Source: Eunapius fragilis
Lineage: Eukaryota; Porifera; Demospongiae; Spongillida; Spongillidae
Assembly (NCBI GenBank): GCA_963681505.1
Contig: OY811980.1
Coordinates: 5,583,004 to 5,647,003 of the forward strand
Reading direction: 5' to 3'
Length of the DNA stretch: 64,000 nt
The position numbers and the translations under genes were made by a program. The number at the start of each line of letters is the position of its first letter. The first letter of the stretch is position 1. The notes below the pieces were generated by a model. It saw only the letters and a program-made list of their open reading frames with translations, made no database searches and was not told the origin of the DNA. Shown here piece after piece: positions 1-12,145 of the stretch.

Positions 1-3000
1 TATGGGCTGAGTCCACTCAGTGTAGCAGCCAGTGTTGTCCCATTGACTACAGATCTAATGGTGGGCACATTTGGTCCAATCACTTGCTCTGGATATGATT
101 GATTAGCAGAAGTGTTACAGTACACAGAGTAACCAGTGATGATACCATTCCTAGGTATGGGTACAGACCAACTAGCAGACAGCTGAGATGGTGAACCAGC
201 AACAGGAGATAGAGAGAGGTTCTGAGGTGATGATGGAACTGTAGAAAAAGAACAATAACAAGATGTTCTCTCTGTACTGGATCATTTGGTAATGAAAACA
301 CATAGAAACTTTGAAGGAATACTGAAAATAATTAATATGCCAGCTGCTTAATATCCAACAGCTATGAATTACATGAATGATCAAAACATTACTTACTGTC
401 TTGAGTGGTTTGTGATGTGCTGGGGACTGATACATTTCCTTCTCCAGCAGTAGTGTTAGCAGTGACATAACACTGGTAGAATGTGAATGGAAGAAGGCCA
501 CTCAGGTATACAGAAGTCTGACTGGTCACATTGAAGACAGTATAGGTAGAAGCACCATTTGGCACCTGTTCAGGATAGGTCTGGTTCAGTGAAACTGTGC
601 AGTACACTGCGTAGCCTGTCACAATCCCATTGGGTGAGGATGGAGGTGTCCAGTTGGCCATAAGGGCACTGGAAGAGACTGCGGAGAGCTGGAAGTTTAG
701 CGGCATTGAAGGAACTGTTGGAAATGAATATTAATAAATATGTAAAATGTATATGCATCATATATGCCATTGATGTATACAAACTTACCATATTGCAAAG
801 TACTGACAACTAGCTGTTGAGAATAATTTCCATCAATTTGAGTTAATAGATTGAGCCTTATTGGATAGCTGTATGCTCTCACAGCAAAGAGGTATGCTGT
901 GAATGGAATGAGACCACTAAACGTGTAGTTTTGCTGTGAGGTATCATTGGTGGAGATGGTAATGTTCACTGGGTTGAATGACAGTGAAGTATTGTGCATT
1001 ATCTGATACCCAGCAATGAGACCTTGGGGAGTCTGTGGATATCCCCATGTTAGCTTGATTGATGTAGAGTTGACAGCAGTGGCAGTAAAGTTAGTGGGAG
1101 GTGAGGATGTGTCTGGGTCTGTAGTGATGACCACAGCAGTGGTGAGAGCACCAGGGCCAATCCTAGTTGAGGCCAGCACACACAAGGCATACATGCTAAA
1201 TGGAACCAGATTAGTCAAGGTTGCATTGTATGTAGTCTGCCCTGATACAGAGGGAACACGTTGTCTTGTTCCACTTGCAGTGCAATTGCCAGAAGTACTG
1301 ATGGAATAATCTGAACCTGCGTCAGCAGGTTCAATATAGGATTGATTGAGGAATGATGAATGTCATTAAAAATTTTAAATCGCGTCGGGAGGGACAACGG
1401 AGAAACGGATCACTTATCTCGTTGCAGCAATCGAACGACAACACCAAGATCTACGTTTTCATGCTAGTTTCATGTCATTAAACTATGCGCTTCCAGACAA
1501 ACAAAGAACCTGCTTCTCGTGCCCATTCCCAAAAAAATTGTTCGTCGTCGTCGTCGTCGTCGTCGTCGTCTTCCTTAGGAAGGTATAACTCGAGCTACGA
1601 ACGGTTTTAAAGAACGAAAATAGTACCAATCTCTTCAGAATTTACCGGCACGTTATCCTAGCATGTCATTTGGACACATATCACATCTAGAAAGAAACTA
1701 CAGCGAGAAATACCCTATTTTGTTGCAAGTTCTATGGCCATCTAGCAAGTTCTAGCAAGTTCTTAATAAAAAAAAGAAAAAAAAACTTATGAAACAAGTA
1801 AATAAAAACATTCTCTAACGAGAAAGTTGGTGGGCATATAGGATTGACAATGTTGGTGTAAAAAGCACGGAAACAAGTGTGACAGAAATGTTACTGGAAA
1901 ATTGAAATAGGCCTATATTTAGCCCAGTCACATTTAGGCAGCGCACGCCTGAGAAAATGGGCTAAATATAGGCCTATTTCAATTTTCCAGTAACATTTCT
2001 GTCACACTTGTTTCCGTGCTTTTTACACCAACATTGTCAATCCTATATGCCCACCAACTTTCTCGTTAGAGAATGTTTTTATTTACTTGTATACATCATA
2101 ACTAGTAATGATTCCATTGAGAGTGGTTGGTTCTGCCCATGAGACAAGGAGAACTGATGAATTGACTACTTCAGCCATCAGGGTATTAGGAGTACCAGGC
2201 ACTGTGGTATTTAAATGACAAAATGGAATAATCATTTGCAATCATTACATAAAACATACCATCTTCATTTGTTGACACTAAGATAGTTGAGCTGCTGTTG
2301 CCAAGGGTTACTGTAAGGGCTCTCACAAAAACAATATATTTTGTGTAAATAGACAGGCCAGTGAGGAGAGTGCTGTTGGTAACATTTTTATTCACAACAG
2401 AAGTAGTTCCAGCTCCTCCTAAAAGTGTGTAGTTCACTTGGTAGCCTCTGATGATACCATTTGGGAACTGAGGTGGTTGCCAGGTAACCATGATGGAGGT
2501 GGAGCTGATATTATATGCATTAACGTTCCGAGGAGGTGAGGGGGCTAGGATGATTTAACGGCATGAAAATAAATAGCCACATGTTACACAACTCCCACAC
2601 TACATACCATCCTCTGAAGTGAACTGACTAACAGGATCACTGAAGGCACTTGTCCCTCCACTGGTCACCACACTCGCTCTGAAGGTGTACAAGGTATAGA
2701 AGGCAAGTCCACTAATCGTTAGTGATGTAGTCAGTGTGGTGATGTTAGTGGTCCCATTAGTGTTCTCTGCTGGGTAGTACACAACCTCATACATCTGTAT
2801 GATGCCACTGGGAAATTGTGGGCGTGTCCAGTTCAGAGTGATTGAAGTAGAACTTTGATTGTATGCAGTGAGGTTATATGGAGGAGGTGGGGCTGGAATA
2901 CAATGGCATATAAGGTTTAGAAGTATCACATAGTAACAAACAACATACCTCCTTCAACTGTCCTGCTTGTTGATACATATGATGGATTACCTTCTCCCTC

Positions 3001-3275
3001 TGATGTATTTGCTGTCACATAACAACTATATTGTGTGTATGGGCTGAGTCCACTCAGTGTAGCAGCCAGTGTTGTCCCATTGACTACAGATCTAATGGTG
3101 GGCACATTTGGTCCAATGAATTGCTCTGGATATGTTTGATTAGCAGAAGTGTTACAGTACACAGAGTAACCAGTGATGATACCATTCCTAGGTATGGGTA
3201 CAGACCAACTAGCAGACAGCTGAAATGGTAAACCAGCAACAGGGGACAGAGAGAAGTTCTGAGGTGATGATGGAA
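1..3275 (-). CDS. Gene 1 exons 20-25: second FN3 cassette, exon 23 interrupted by a transposable element
   Basis: Exons 2949-3275, 2608-2892, 2260-2544, 789-2201 (interrupted), 397-714 and 1-238 (continues outside). The order repeats the A-B-C-D-E-A cassette. Exon 23 should be a 633-nt double FN3. Its two parts (2090-2201 and 789-1309) are contiguous in the paralogous exons at 4259-4891 and 33081-33713, but here a 780-bp element separates them. Translation entering the element hits TAA within three codons of the junction. Everything on either side is intact and very close in sequence to the other copies, so the insertion is young. Confidence 0.8.
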
Positions 3276-6200
3276 CTGAAAATGAATAAATCTTGATTGA
3301 TCAGTTGTAACATAATATTAATATATATGTGCGTGAGCAATGCCCTAGCATGGATTTACATGTAATTTAAAGTGTGGAAATAATTACCTGACTGAACACT
3401 TAGTGTTGTGAGTGTAGCTGAAGGGCTTCCTTGTCCCACTGATGTATTAGCTGTCACATAACAACTATATTGTGTGTATGGGCTGAGTCCACTCAGTGTA
3501 GCAGCCATTGTTGTCCCATTCACTACAGATCTAATGGTGGGCTCATTTGGTCCAATCATTTGCTCTGGATATGTTTGATTAGCAGAAGTATTACAGTACA
3601 CAGAGTAACCAGTGATGATACCATTTCTAGGTATGGGTACAGACCAACTAGCAGACAGCTGAGATGGTGAACCAGCAACAGGAGACAGAGAGAAGTTTTG
3701 AGGTGATGATGGAACTGTAAGAAAAAGAACAATAATAAGTTGCTTCTCTCTGTACTGGATCATTAATTAGGAAATGAAGACACTAAAACATAGAATGAAT
3801 ACTGAAACAATTACCCTGCTAGCTGCTTGTTATCCAACAGCTATGATTTAAATAAATTATGAAAACATTACTTACTGTCTTGAGTGGTTTGTGATGTGCT
3901 GGGGACTGAAGAATTTCCTTCTCCAACAGTAGTGTTAGCAGTGACATAACACTGGTAGAATGTGAATGGAAGAAGGCCACTCATATATACAGAAGTCTGA
4001 CTGGTCACATTGAAGACAGTATGGGTAGAACTACCAATTGGCACCTGTTCAGGATAGGTCTGGTTCTGTGATACTGTACAGTACACTGTGTAGCCTGTCA
4101 CAATCCCATTGGGTGAGGATGGAGGTGTCCAGTTGGCCATAAGGGCACTGGAAGAGACTGCGGAGAGCTGGAAGTTTAGAGGCATTGATGGAACTGTGAA
4201 AAATGAAATAAATATGTAAAATGTATATGTCATATGCCATTGATGTATGCAAACTTACCATATTGCAAAGTACTGACAACTAGCTGTTGAGAATAATTTC
4301 CATCAATTTGAGTTAATAAATTGAGCCTCATTGGATAGCTGTATGCCCTCACAGCAAAGAGGTATGCTGTGAATGGAATGAGACCACTAAATGTGTAGTT
4401 CTGCTGTGAGGTATCATTGGTGGAGATGGTAATATTCACTGGGTTGAATGACAGTGAAGTATTGTGCATTATCTGATACCCAGCAATGAGACCTTGGGGA
4501 GTCTGTGGATATCCCCATGTTAGCTTGATTGATGTAGAGCTGACAGCGGTGGTAGTAAAATTAATAGGAGGTGAGGATGTATCTGGGTCTGTAGTGATGA
4601 CCACAGCAGTGGTGAGAGCACCAGGGCCAATCCTAGTTGAGGCCTGCACACACAAGGCATACATGCCAAATGGAACCAGATTAGTCAAGGTTGCATTGTA
4701 TGTAGTCTGCCCTGATACAGAGGGAACCCGTTGTCTTGTTCCACTTGCAGTGCAATTGCCAGAAGTACTGATGGAATAATATACATCATAACTAGTAATG
4801 ATTCCATTGACAGCAGTTGGTTCTGCCCATGAGACAAGGAGAACTGATGAATTGACTACTTCAGCAATCAGGGTATTAGGAGTATCAGGCACTGTGGTAT
4901 ATAAATGACAATAGGGTATAATCATTAACAATTATTATATACAACATACCATCTTCATTTGTTGATACGAAGACAGTAGAGCTGCTGTTGCCAAGGGTTA
5001 CAGTCATGGCCCTCACAGAAATGATATATTCTTTGTAAATAGACAGGCCAGTGAGGATAGTGCTGTTGGTAACATTTGTATTCACAACATAAGTAGTTCC
5101 AGTTCCTCCTGAAAGTGTGTAGTTCACTTGGTAGCCTCTGATGATGCCATTTGGGAACTGAGGTGGTTGCCAGGTAACCATGATGGAGGTGGAGCTGATA
5201 TTATATGCATTAACGTTCCGAGGAGGTGAGGGGGCTAGGATGATTTAACGGCATGAAAATAAATAGCCACATGTTACACAACTCCCACACTACATACCAT
5301 CCTCTGAAGTGAACTGACTAACAAGATCAGTGTAGACACTTGTCCCTCCACTGGTCACCACACTCACTCTGAAGGTGTACAAAGTATAGAAGGCAAGTCC
5401 ACTTATAGTTAGTGATGTGGTCAGTGTGGTGATGTTAGTGGTCCCATTAGTGTTCACTGCTGGGTAGTACACAACCACATACATCTGTATAATGCCATCG
5501 GGAAACTGGGGCCGTGTCCAATTAAGAGTAATTGCAGTAGAACTTTGATTGTATGCAGTGAGATTATATGGAGGAGGTGGGGCTATAAATGAATTCGGAA
5601 AGTACAAGTTTAATGTACCTGTGCTCACCAAATAGGTTATTCTTACCAGCATCAACAGTCCTGGCTAGGCCCAATGAAGAGGGGCTTCCCTCTCCTGCTG
5701 ATGTATTAGCAGTGACATAACAAATATACTGTGTGTATGGTCTGAGTCCTGTGTTGAATGTTACAGCCAGTGTTGTCCCATTGACTACAGATCTAATGAT
5801 GGGCACATTTGGACCAATCACTTGCTCAGGGTATGGTTGGTCAATAGAAGTGTTACAGTACACAGTGTATCCAGTGAGGATACCATTCCTTGGTATGGGT
5901 ACAGACCAATTGGCTGAGAGCAAAGTTGGTGATACCAGGATATTGGATAGTGTGAAGTTTGAAAGTGAAGATGGAACTGAAGGCGAAAACAACAATTTAA
6001 TTTAGAAAAGTGCATAGGGAGGTAGGCAGTGATAACTACAGAAGTGTTTTCCTTCTTCTGTAGTTCCTGGTTATTTACGTGTCATAAATACATTAGACGA
6101 TGAAGTGGACCAAATGACATAATGCAGGGGGGGGGGGGGGGGGGGGGGAGGGGGTTGCTGCAGCACTAAAGCACCCTCTGTGGATATGGGCCTGCCCAAG

Positions 6201-9200
6201 TCAACTACAACTTTACATAATAGCAAGGTTCATTTAAAGCAAGGATATTAGTTACCTGACTGAGCACTTAGAGTTGTGAGTATAGCTGAAGGGCTTCCCT
6301 GTCCCACTGATGTATTAGCAGTTACATAACAACTGTATTGTGTGTATGGGCTGAATCCACTCAATGTAGCAGCCATTGTTGTCCCATTGACTACAGATCT
6401 AATGGTGGGCACATTTGGTCCAATTACTTGCTCAGGGTATGTTTGATTATCAGAAGTGTTACAGTACACAGAGTAACCAGTGATGATACCATTCCTAGGT
6501 ATGGGTACAGACCAACTAGTAGACAGCTGATATGGAGAACCAGTAACAGGAGACAGAGAGAAGTTTTGAGGTGATGATGGAACTGCAAATAAATAGTGAT
6601 TATATGTTAGTAAAGCTTCTACTAGAAGCAAAGTTTGAAAGGGCATGTTCCATAGATTTTGGATTTTAAACAGAACTTTTAACAGCATAGATTACCTGAT
6701 TGGGCAGTAAGCATGGTGAATATTGAAGATAGACTTCCTTCTCCCACCGATGTATTTGCTGTGACATAACAACTATATTGTGTGTATGGGTTGAGACCAC
6801 TCAGTGTAGCAGCCAGTGTTGTCCCATTGACTACAGATCTAATGGTGGGCACATTTGGTCCAATCATTTGCTCAGGATATGGTTGATTAGCAGAAGTGTT
6901 ACAGTACACAGAGTAACCAGTGATGATACCATTCCTAGGTATGGGTACAGACCAACTAGCAGACAGCTGATATGGTGAGCCAGCAACAGCAGACAGAGAG
7001 AAGTTTTGAGGTGATGATGGAACTGCAAATAAATAACCAATAGTAAAGTTAGGAAGGGTATGTTTCATAGATTTTGGATTGTAAACAACAACATAATAGC
7101 ATAACAGTTTAGCAGACTACCTGACTGATCAGTAATCATGGTGAATACAACTGATGGACTTCCTTCTCCCACTGATGTATTTGCTGTCACATAACAACTA
7201 TATTGTGTGTATGGGTTTAGTCCACTCAGTGTAGCAGCCAGTGTTGTCCCATTCACTACAGACCTAATGGTGGGCACATTTGGTCCAATCACTTGCTCTG
7301 GATATGTTTGATTATCAGAAGTGTTACAGTACACAGAGTAACCAGTGATGATACCATTTTTAGGTATGGGTACAGACCAACTAGCAGACAGCTGAGATGG
7401 TGAACCAGCAACAGGAGAAAGAGAGAAGTTCTGGGGTGTTGATGGAACTGCAAATAAATAATTTTTAATTCAAATCAGTTAGAACATGATATTATGGAGG
7501 TACATGTGTGTGAGTATAGACAGACATTCTGTGCCCAAGTAAACTACGGCGTTACAAAATAGCATGGTTATTTAAAGCAAGGATATATGTTACCTGACTG
7601 AGCACTTAGAGCTGTGAGTATAGCTGAAGGGCTTCCCTGTCCCACTGATGTATTAGCAGTCGCATAACAACTATATTGTGTGTATGGGTTGAGTCCAGTT
7701 AGGGTAGCTGCCAGTGTTGTCCCATTCACTACAGATCTGATGGAGGGCACATTTGGTCCAATCACTTGCTCTGGATATGTTTGATTAGCAGAAGTGTTGC
7801 AGTACACAGAGTAACCAGTGATGATACCATTCCTAGGTATGGGTACAGACCAGGCAACAATGAGATGTGTTGGGGATCCAGAAATGGAAGACAAGGAAAG
7901 CATTTGTGGTGATGCTGGAACTGGAAAAGATTGGTACAAATTATTATCATAATTTACATAGCCACAAAAATGTACCTCCTTCTCCAGTCTTGGCACTGAC
8001 AACCACTGAAGGTTTACCCTCTCCTGCTGATGTATTAGCAGTCACATAGCAGCTATACTGCGTGAATAGCTCAAGCTTAGTGTTGAATGTTGCACTAAAT
8101 GTTGTACCATCGGCAACAAATCTAATGGTGGGCACATTTGGACCAATCATTTGCTCTGAATATGTCTGGTTATCAGAAGTGTTACAGTACACAGAGTAGC
8201 CAATGACAAGACCATTCTTTGGAACTGTTGCTGACCAGCTAGCAGTGAGATATGTTGACAAGCCAGACAGTGGACTATATATAAGTGTAAAATTCTCTGG
8301 TGGTGATGGAACTGAAATAGAAAGCAAATGTTGTGCAAGTACATTTCATGCATGAATTTATGCGTTTGGAATCAAAAATGTCCATCTATACCTCAAAGTG
8401 ATTTACATTATATCTCTGTTGAACACTGCATTGTAATGCATATGTCATACCTGTTATTAGTGGGTCTTTTAGACATAAATGCATGTTTATGAGATTAAAG
8501 TGACATTTCTAATCAATATTGCCTTCAGGTTTACCATTTATCTATGTGCAAAATTTTACACATAGATGGATGATAGAAAGCCTGAAGCTAATCTGATCCA
8601 ACCATACAATCCAACGATGCAATCAAACGATGCTACACCAAGCATATCAACAACGACCAAGACAGACACATAAGTTGTGCCAGCAATGTCCTGGCCATAT
8701 GGTGCAACATATTAGGCTTCAAACTATGCAAGATCAATATTTTAAAGCTGTACCTGACCCTGTTGTGAATTGGTATTATCGGTATTATATGGAATGGTTG
8801 TAAACCAAAACTATATCACAAGTACTGTATAATGAATCAGCTCAATTAAAAAACATGCATGAAAATATTACAGAATATCAGATAGAGAATTCCCCTTCTC
8901 TGCCCCCCCCCCCCCCCCCCCCCCCCCCCAGTTTAATTCGGCATTCTCTACCCCACCTAATTCCTTCCATACTCACTTGGGATACAAACACATTACCATC
9001 AATGTGAGAGCTCCCTGAGCAATGTTAGGTGTTATACTGGGGGGAGGAGCTTAGAATAAATTATTATTATTTGAAAGTGCCCAAGCGAATACATACAATG
9101 TTGCCATTGCACACAATAGATTATTACTTCAACATACTATCAACAGTGGTCAGACCAATGATTGGAGTTGAAAAGTCACCAATGCCCCCACTATTGACCG

Positions 9201-12145
9201 CTGCAACTGCAACTGTGTAATTTGTGTCATTCACAAGACCACTGATGAAGTAGTTGGTGGAGGAGGAGGAGATGGATGTGAGGGAACCAGAGGAACAGGT
9301 AGGGCTATTGCTGGAGGTACATGAATACATCACTGTCCATGAGGCCACTGGGGCAGTGGTGGTGCTATTGATGAATGGAGGCTGTGGGAGTGAAGAAGGC
9401 ATTAAGTACATGTATATTTAATATAATGGCATAGTATGGCACACTTTTAAAAAAATAATATAATACTCTTCATGGTTTTATTTTTTTGCCTTTAATGTCA
9501 ATAGGGGCTATGAAATTTCAGTTATCATTGCTATCATTTTGAAAGCAGAGTCTTTTGAGCACCATGGGAGTGATTAATACATAGATAGTGTGTGTTTGTG
9601 CTAATGCAGTAAGTCATTCATCCCTGAGTAATGGACGATTTTTCAAGGGTCATTCAGGGACAGATAGAGGCTTTGGAAAAGATGAGTGGGGTTGTTAGCT
9701 TATGGGAAAATTGACTTCAACAGTATTGAGGAGTGCTCGCATGTATTCTGACCCCTGGAGCTTTTGTTCAACATTGATACCGCAAATTGCATATCCGTTT
9801 GCATATAATAGCAGAATGGAAGGCACATTGCAAGCAATCCATCAACCAAACCAACCTATCACCCTTCACCTTTTCCTTTTATCTGCTAGTCACCCTGTTC
9901 TGCAATATATCTTATACTCAAACGTTTTAATACAGAACCTCTGGTTTCTTGCTCTTTTAAAAAATAATTTGCTGATGCAAAATTGCAAAATATGAATGCA
10001 TGCAGCAAAGCTTCAAGCTTCCTATATTTTAATCTGATCCACTCACCGTCCATGTGACCATCAGTTGGGTGACTGTGACTGACACGATTCTGGTGATGAC
10101 TGGAGACGTTGGCCCTAATAGTTGGGAGGAATACAAGTGGTGAGCCAAAGGCTTGCAGTAGTTGGAGCTCACTTAAGGAAAGGGTAGCCACAATAATGTT
10201 GGATGAGATACTGGTTAGGCCAACAGCATTTGTTAGACTGACATCAATGGTGTAGTTGGAGTAAGGATAGAGAGCAGATAGAACAGCTGTTGTGCCCAAA
10301 GGAAGCATCAGGCGCCTACTCCCTTCCTGAGGGTACCTAACTGAAGCATAGCTGACATTGATGCCTATCAATGGAGAGTATCCATCAAATCCATTTGCCC
10401 AGTTGATTGAGATGGATGAATTGTCCACATTAGACGAAATTAGTCCCGTCGGGGGGTCTGGAGGAACTGTAGTGTTTATATGAATAAGTCAGGCAGTCAC
10501 AAAAGGTAGGCAGTAAATGCATGTAGAAGCATATGCTTAATGAGGTTGACATTACAAGAGCCATAATATATTAAGTTACCCTAAATAATGAGATTGGAGT
10601 CATTTAATTGTATCTATCATGTTAGTGCTTGGTTCCCATATCCATAGTAAAATACAAATATTGAAGATGGTCACCAAATGTAATGTGACCATAAAATCTA
10701 TATAGCAGTACCAAATAAATCATCATTGCAAGGGAAATTTTTATTATGTATCAAAGTAGACACATCTGTCTATATATTCAGCTAGTGTATCAGAACTTTT
10801 CATTGTCAGAATATTTCATCTCAGCAACCACAACACATTTTGGTAATTTACAGAACCTTCATTTATGAAAGCTGAATTTTGAATGCAAACAAGTACTATG
10901 TTTCTGCCATATTTCTTCATTATCCACACAGTCACTCCATTTTATATATGCCACAACTATACAATATTTTGCGCCAATGTTGAATTCATTAATGCTGATA
11001 TCTGCAATGGTCAACTTGCCTTGAACAAACAATTGGATGGAACCTGATGAATAACCAACAAGATTGGATGCACTACAAGTATAATTGCCAGTGTTTCCTG
11101 CATCAAGAGATGACAAGGTCAAAACAGTGAGGTTGTTGATGATTTGAAAGTTCAATATCTGCCTAGCAGCTAGAGTGGTCCATGTAATTGAAGGAGAAGG
11201 GAGCCCATCAAAAGTACATTCTAAATCCACACTGAGACCTTGGACCACAAAGATGACGGTTTGCGATGGAAGTATTTTGGGAGGGGAGACCACATAAACA
11301 TAACACTCACCATGCATGATGTGGCTTACAGTTTACAACCACTTGGGTAGTGGTATTCACAGTCTGTCCAGTCAAATTTGATAGCAGAATTGTTGTTACG
11401 CATGTGTAAAGTCCAGCATTTGTGCGGTTCACCAAAGCCAAAGTATATTTTGCAAATGATGAAACAATATTTTGATTAGGGTTCAGCCATTTTTGCTTTA
11501 CAGCAAGGGCACTGGCTGTAATTACTTTGCTGCACAACAGGGAGAGGGTGCTAGACTCATTTACATATGTAATTACAGGAGGATCCACTGGTATAGCTAC
11601 AAATGCTACAAGAAAAAAATTAGGAAGACCCATTGCACATTAGAAGCTGACTAACCTGTACTTTGAATACTGTCTGTACATTGAATTGGTACGGCATTTA
11701 GTATCATTCCAGGATTGGGTACATTGAGTACATAAGGTGGTAAAGAAGAAGAAGGTTGGTACTGCTCTGATGCAATAATCCAGTCATTCCTTGCTGTTTC
11801 AGAACATATTAGGCACACTGAAGTGTTCTGGGTAACAACAATTGTCTGCCCTGAAGAAATAGTGTAATTGTACAGGCACTCTTGGCCAGAAACTGATGGA
11901 GCAAAGCAACACATTATATGAACTGAACATCAGATTCATTATTTCCATTACGTTAATAAACAGTTGCGTGCTTACCTTGATATAGAAATATTCCACAAAT
12001 GTATAAGAATACAACCATTGAATTTTTAGGGATACTCACTATAAATAATTAGCGTTTAATGAGTTTACATGTCCACAGCAGAACTGTGCTTACCTTTCAC
12101 AACAGCATGCCAGAAGTGGATTAATTGAAGTCGTTTTGCACTCAT
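1..12145 (-). CDS. Receptor gene 1: giant Ig/FN3 adhesion-GPCR paralogue, 5' half (3' end outside window), probably degenerate
   Basis: Cell-surface receptor gene on the minus strand, modelled as 25 exons in the window (sub-blocks listed separately). Order: start codon at 12145, hydrophobic leader, one cysteine-bearing Ig-like exon, two clear Ig exons, then about 21 FN3 domains, running off at base 1. Exon-for-exon it matches exons 1-25 of gene 2 (20600-43683), so the missing 3' half presumably encodes HormR-GAIN-7TM; that is inference. Nearly all FN3 exons are phase 1-1. Two lesions are visible. The acceptor before exon 5 (about 11285) is absent because about 10 bases present in gene 2 are missing. 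Exon 23 is split by a 780-bp element (1310-2089) that brings an in-frame stop. Exon 23 is 633 nt and symmetric, so skipping it would keep frame. This may be a pseudogene or a gene with altered splicing. Family assignment is confident; integrity is not. Confidence 0.8.
1310..2089. mobile_element. 780-bp hairpin element, copy 1 (Helitron-like, tentative), inside FN3 exon
   Basis: Foreign sequence inside exon 23 of gene 1, delimited exactly by comparison with the uninterrupted paralogous exons. Insertion is between A and T with no target-site duplication when the element is read as TC...CTTG. One end carries a short palindrome (GAACCTGC, four-base loop, GCAGGTTC; about 1312-1331). The other end consists of two near-perfect 131-bp inverted arms (1795-1925 and 1959-2089). 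Between them are a TCG microsatellite (about 1543-1570) and an A-rich stretch. No transposase reading frame. The same element lies in opposite orientation at 43904-44672. A|T targeting without duplication and a terminal palindrome recall Helitrons, but the 3' CTRR end is not canonical and the palindrome sits at the TC end. Confidence 0.8.
1795..2089. repeat. 131-bp inverted arms of the hairpin element
   Basis: Left arm 1795-1925 and right arm 1959-2089 are reverse complements with essentially no mismatches and a 33-nt loop. Read-through transcription of the minus-strand gene would give a long RNA hairpin. The same arrangement is at about 43904-44190. Confidence 0.9.
3388..5582 (-). CDS. Gene 1 exons 15-19: FN3 cassette B-C-D-E-A
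   Basis: Exons 5298-5582 (type B, starts APPPPYNLTAYNQSS), 4950-5234 (type C, APSPPRNVNAYNISS), 4259-4891 (type D, VPDTPNTLIAEVVNSS, 633 nt, two fused FN3 domains), 3876-4193 (type E, VPSMPLNFQLSAVSSS) and 3388-3714 (type A). This ordered set recurs as a higher-order unit of roughly 2.5 kb, in exons 20-24 of this gene and four times in gene 2. B and C domains lack the cysteine pair seen in A, D and E. All exons are open and bounded by consensus splice sites. Confidence 0.85.
5647..7920 (-). CDS. Gene 1 exons 10-14: A-type FN3 modules
   Basis: Exons 7594-7920, 7121-7447, 6696-7022, 6256-6582 (327 nt each) and 5647-5976 (330 nt). Each encodes one FN3 domain with the template VPSSPQNFSLSPVAGSP, W-S-V-P-I-P-R-N-G-I-I-T-G-Y, YCNTS, NGTT and CYVTANTS. 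All exons start after an AG with a TTCC context and end in a G|GTAA-type donor, phase 1-1. Each domain has three or more N-glycosylation sequons at fixed positions and two cysteines that would face each other in strands C and F. Neighbouring exons and parts of their introns are very similar, indicating recent tandem duplication. Extracellular adhesion or ligand recognition is the expected role of such arrays; no ligand can be inferred. Confidence 0.85.
7976..10466 (-). CDS. Gene 1 exons 6-9: first FN3 domains
   Basis: Exons 10173-10466, 10047-10114, 9138-9381 and 7976-8311. Exon 6 is a complete FN3 module (VPPDPPTGLISSN near its start, a PYSNYTIDVSLTNAVG strand F/G near its end). Exons 7 and 8 together encode the next FN3, the only one here split by a phase-0 intron. 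Exon 9 (336 nt) starts the long series of one-exon FN3 modules with the YSVYCNTS and QYSCYVTANTS strands. Reading frame is open throughout in this copy, whereas the matching exon 6 of gene 2 has a 1-nt deletion. The introns at 9382-10046 and 8312-9137 are long for this gene; the latter holds a 27-base C run. Confidence 0.8.
8312..9137. other. Long intron of gene 1 (between exons 8 and 9) with poly(C) tract
   Basis: Non-coding by comparison with gene 2, which has the same intron at 39798-40604. It holds a 27-base C run at 8903-8929; the paralogous run is only 7 bases (40389-40395). A short inverted pair around a TGTGTAAAATTTTG-type motif is visible near 8540-8580. No open reading frame of interest. 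Confidence 0.7.
10467..11019. other. Intron 5 of gene 1 (GC-AG type)
   Basis: Runs from the GC donor after exon 5 to the ACTACAG acceptor of exon 6. AT-rich, no recognisable feature. The counterpart in gene 2 is 41967-42535, with the same non-canonical donor. Confidence 0.6.
11020..12145 (-). CDS. Gene 1 exons 1-5: leader and Ig block
   Basis: Exons 12094-12145, 11976-12038, 11656-11892, 11330-11596 and 11020 to about 11286. Exon 1 encodes 17 residues beginning MSAKRLQLIHF. Exon 2 encodes a hydrophobic run (MVVFLYICGIFLYQ) that would serve as a signal peptide, and its internal Met is a possible alternative start. Exon 3 begins VSGQECLYNYTI and has spaced cysteines suggestive of a degenerate Ig fold. 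Exons 4 and 5 are recognisable Ig domains: Cys in LSLLCSK paired with GLYTCVT, and DLECTFDG paired with NYTCSASN. Exon 5 ends at a GC donor (AAG|GCAAGT), also present in gene 2. The acceptor of exon 5 cannot be found in this copy: the intact one in gene 2 (42803-42804) lies in a stretch deleted here, and unspliced reading meets a stop just after the exon 4 sequence. The domain calls are firm; the start codon is the best-fitting one, not proven. Confidence 0.7.

Noticed and set aside
1016-1309. Plus-strand 97-residue frame, repeated at 4486, 26849, 29541, 33308 and 35992
   Set aside because: It is the antisense of the conserved D-type FN3 exon in every case; its conservation follows from the real minus-strand coding sequence.
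1215-1397. Minus-strand frame spanning the hairpin-element junction
   Set aside because: It is out of frame with the FN3 coding sequence of exon 23 and mixes transposon and exon sequence.
11311-11317. Donor GTGAGT directly after CATGCATG as the end of exon 4
   Set aside because: It gives a 34-nt intron and the wrong phase for the next Ig exon; the GTAAGC donor at 11329 (42855 in gene 2) gives a 53-nt intron and keeps the frame.
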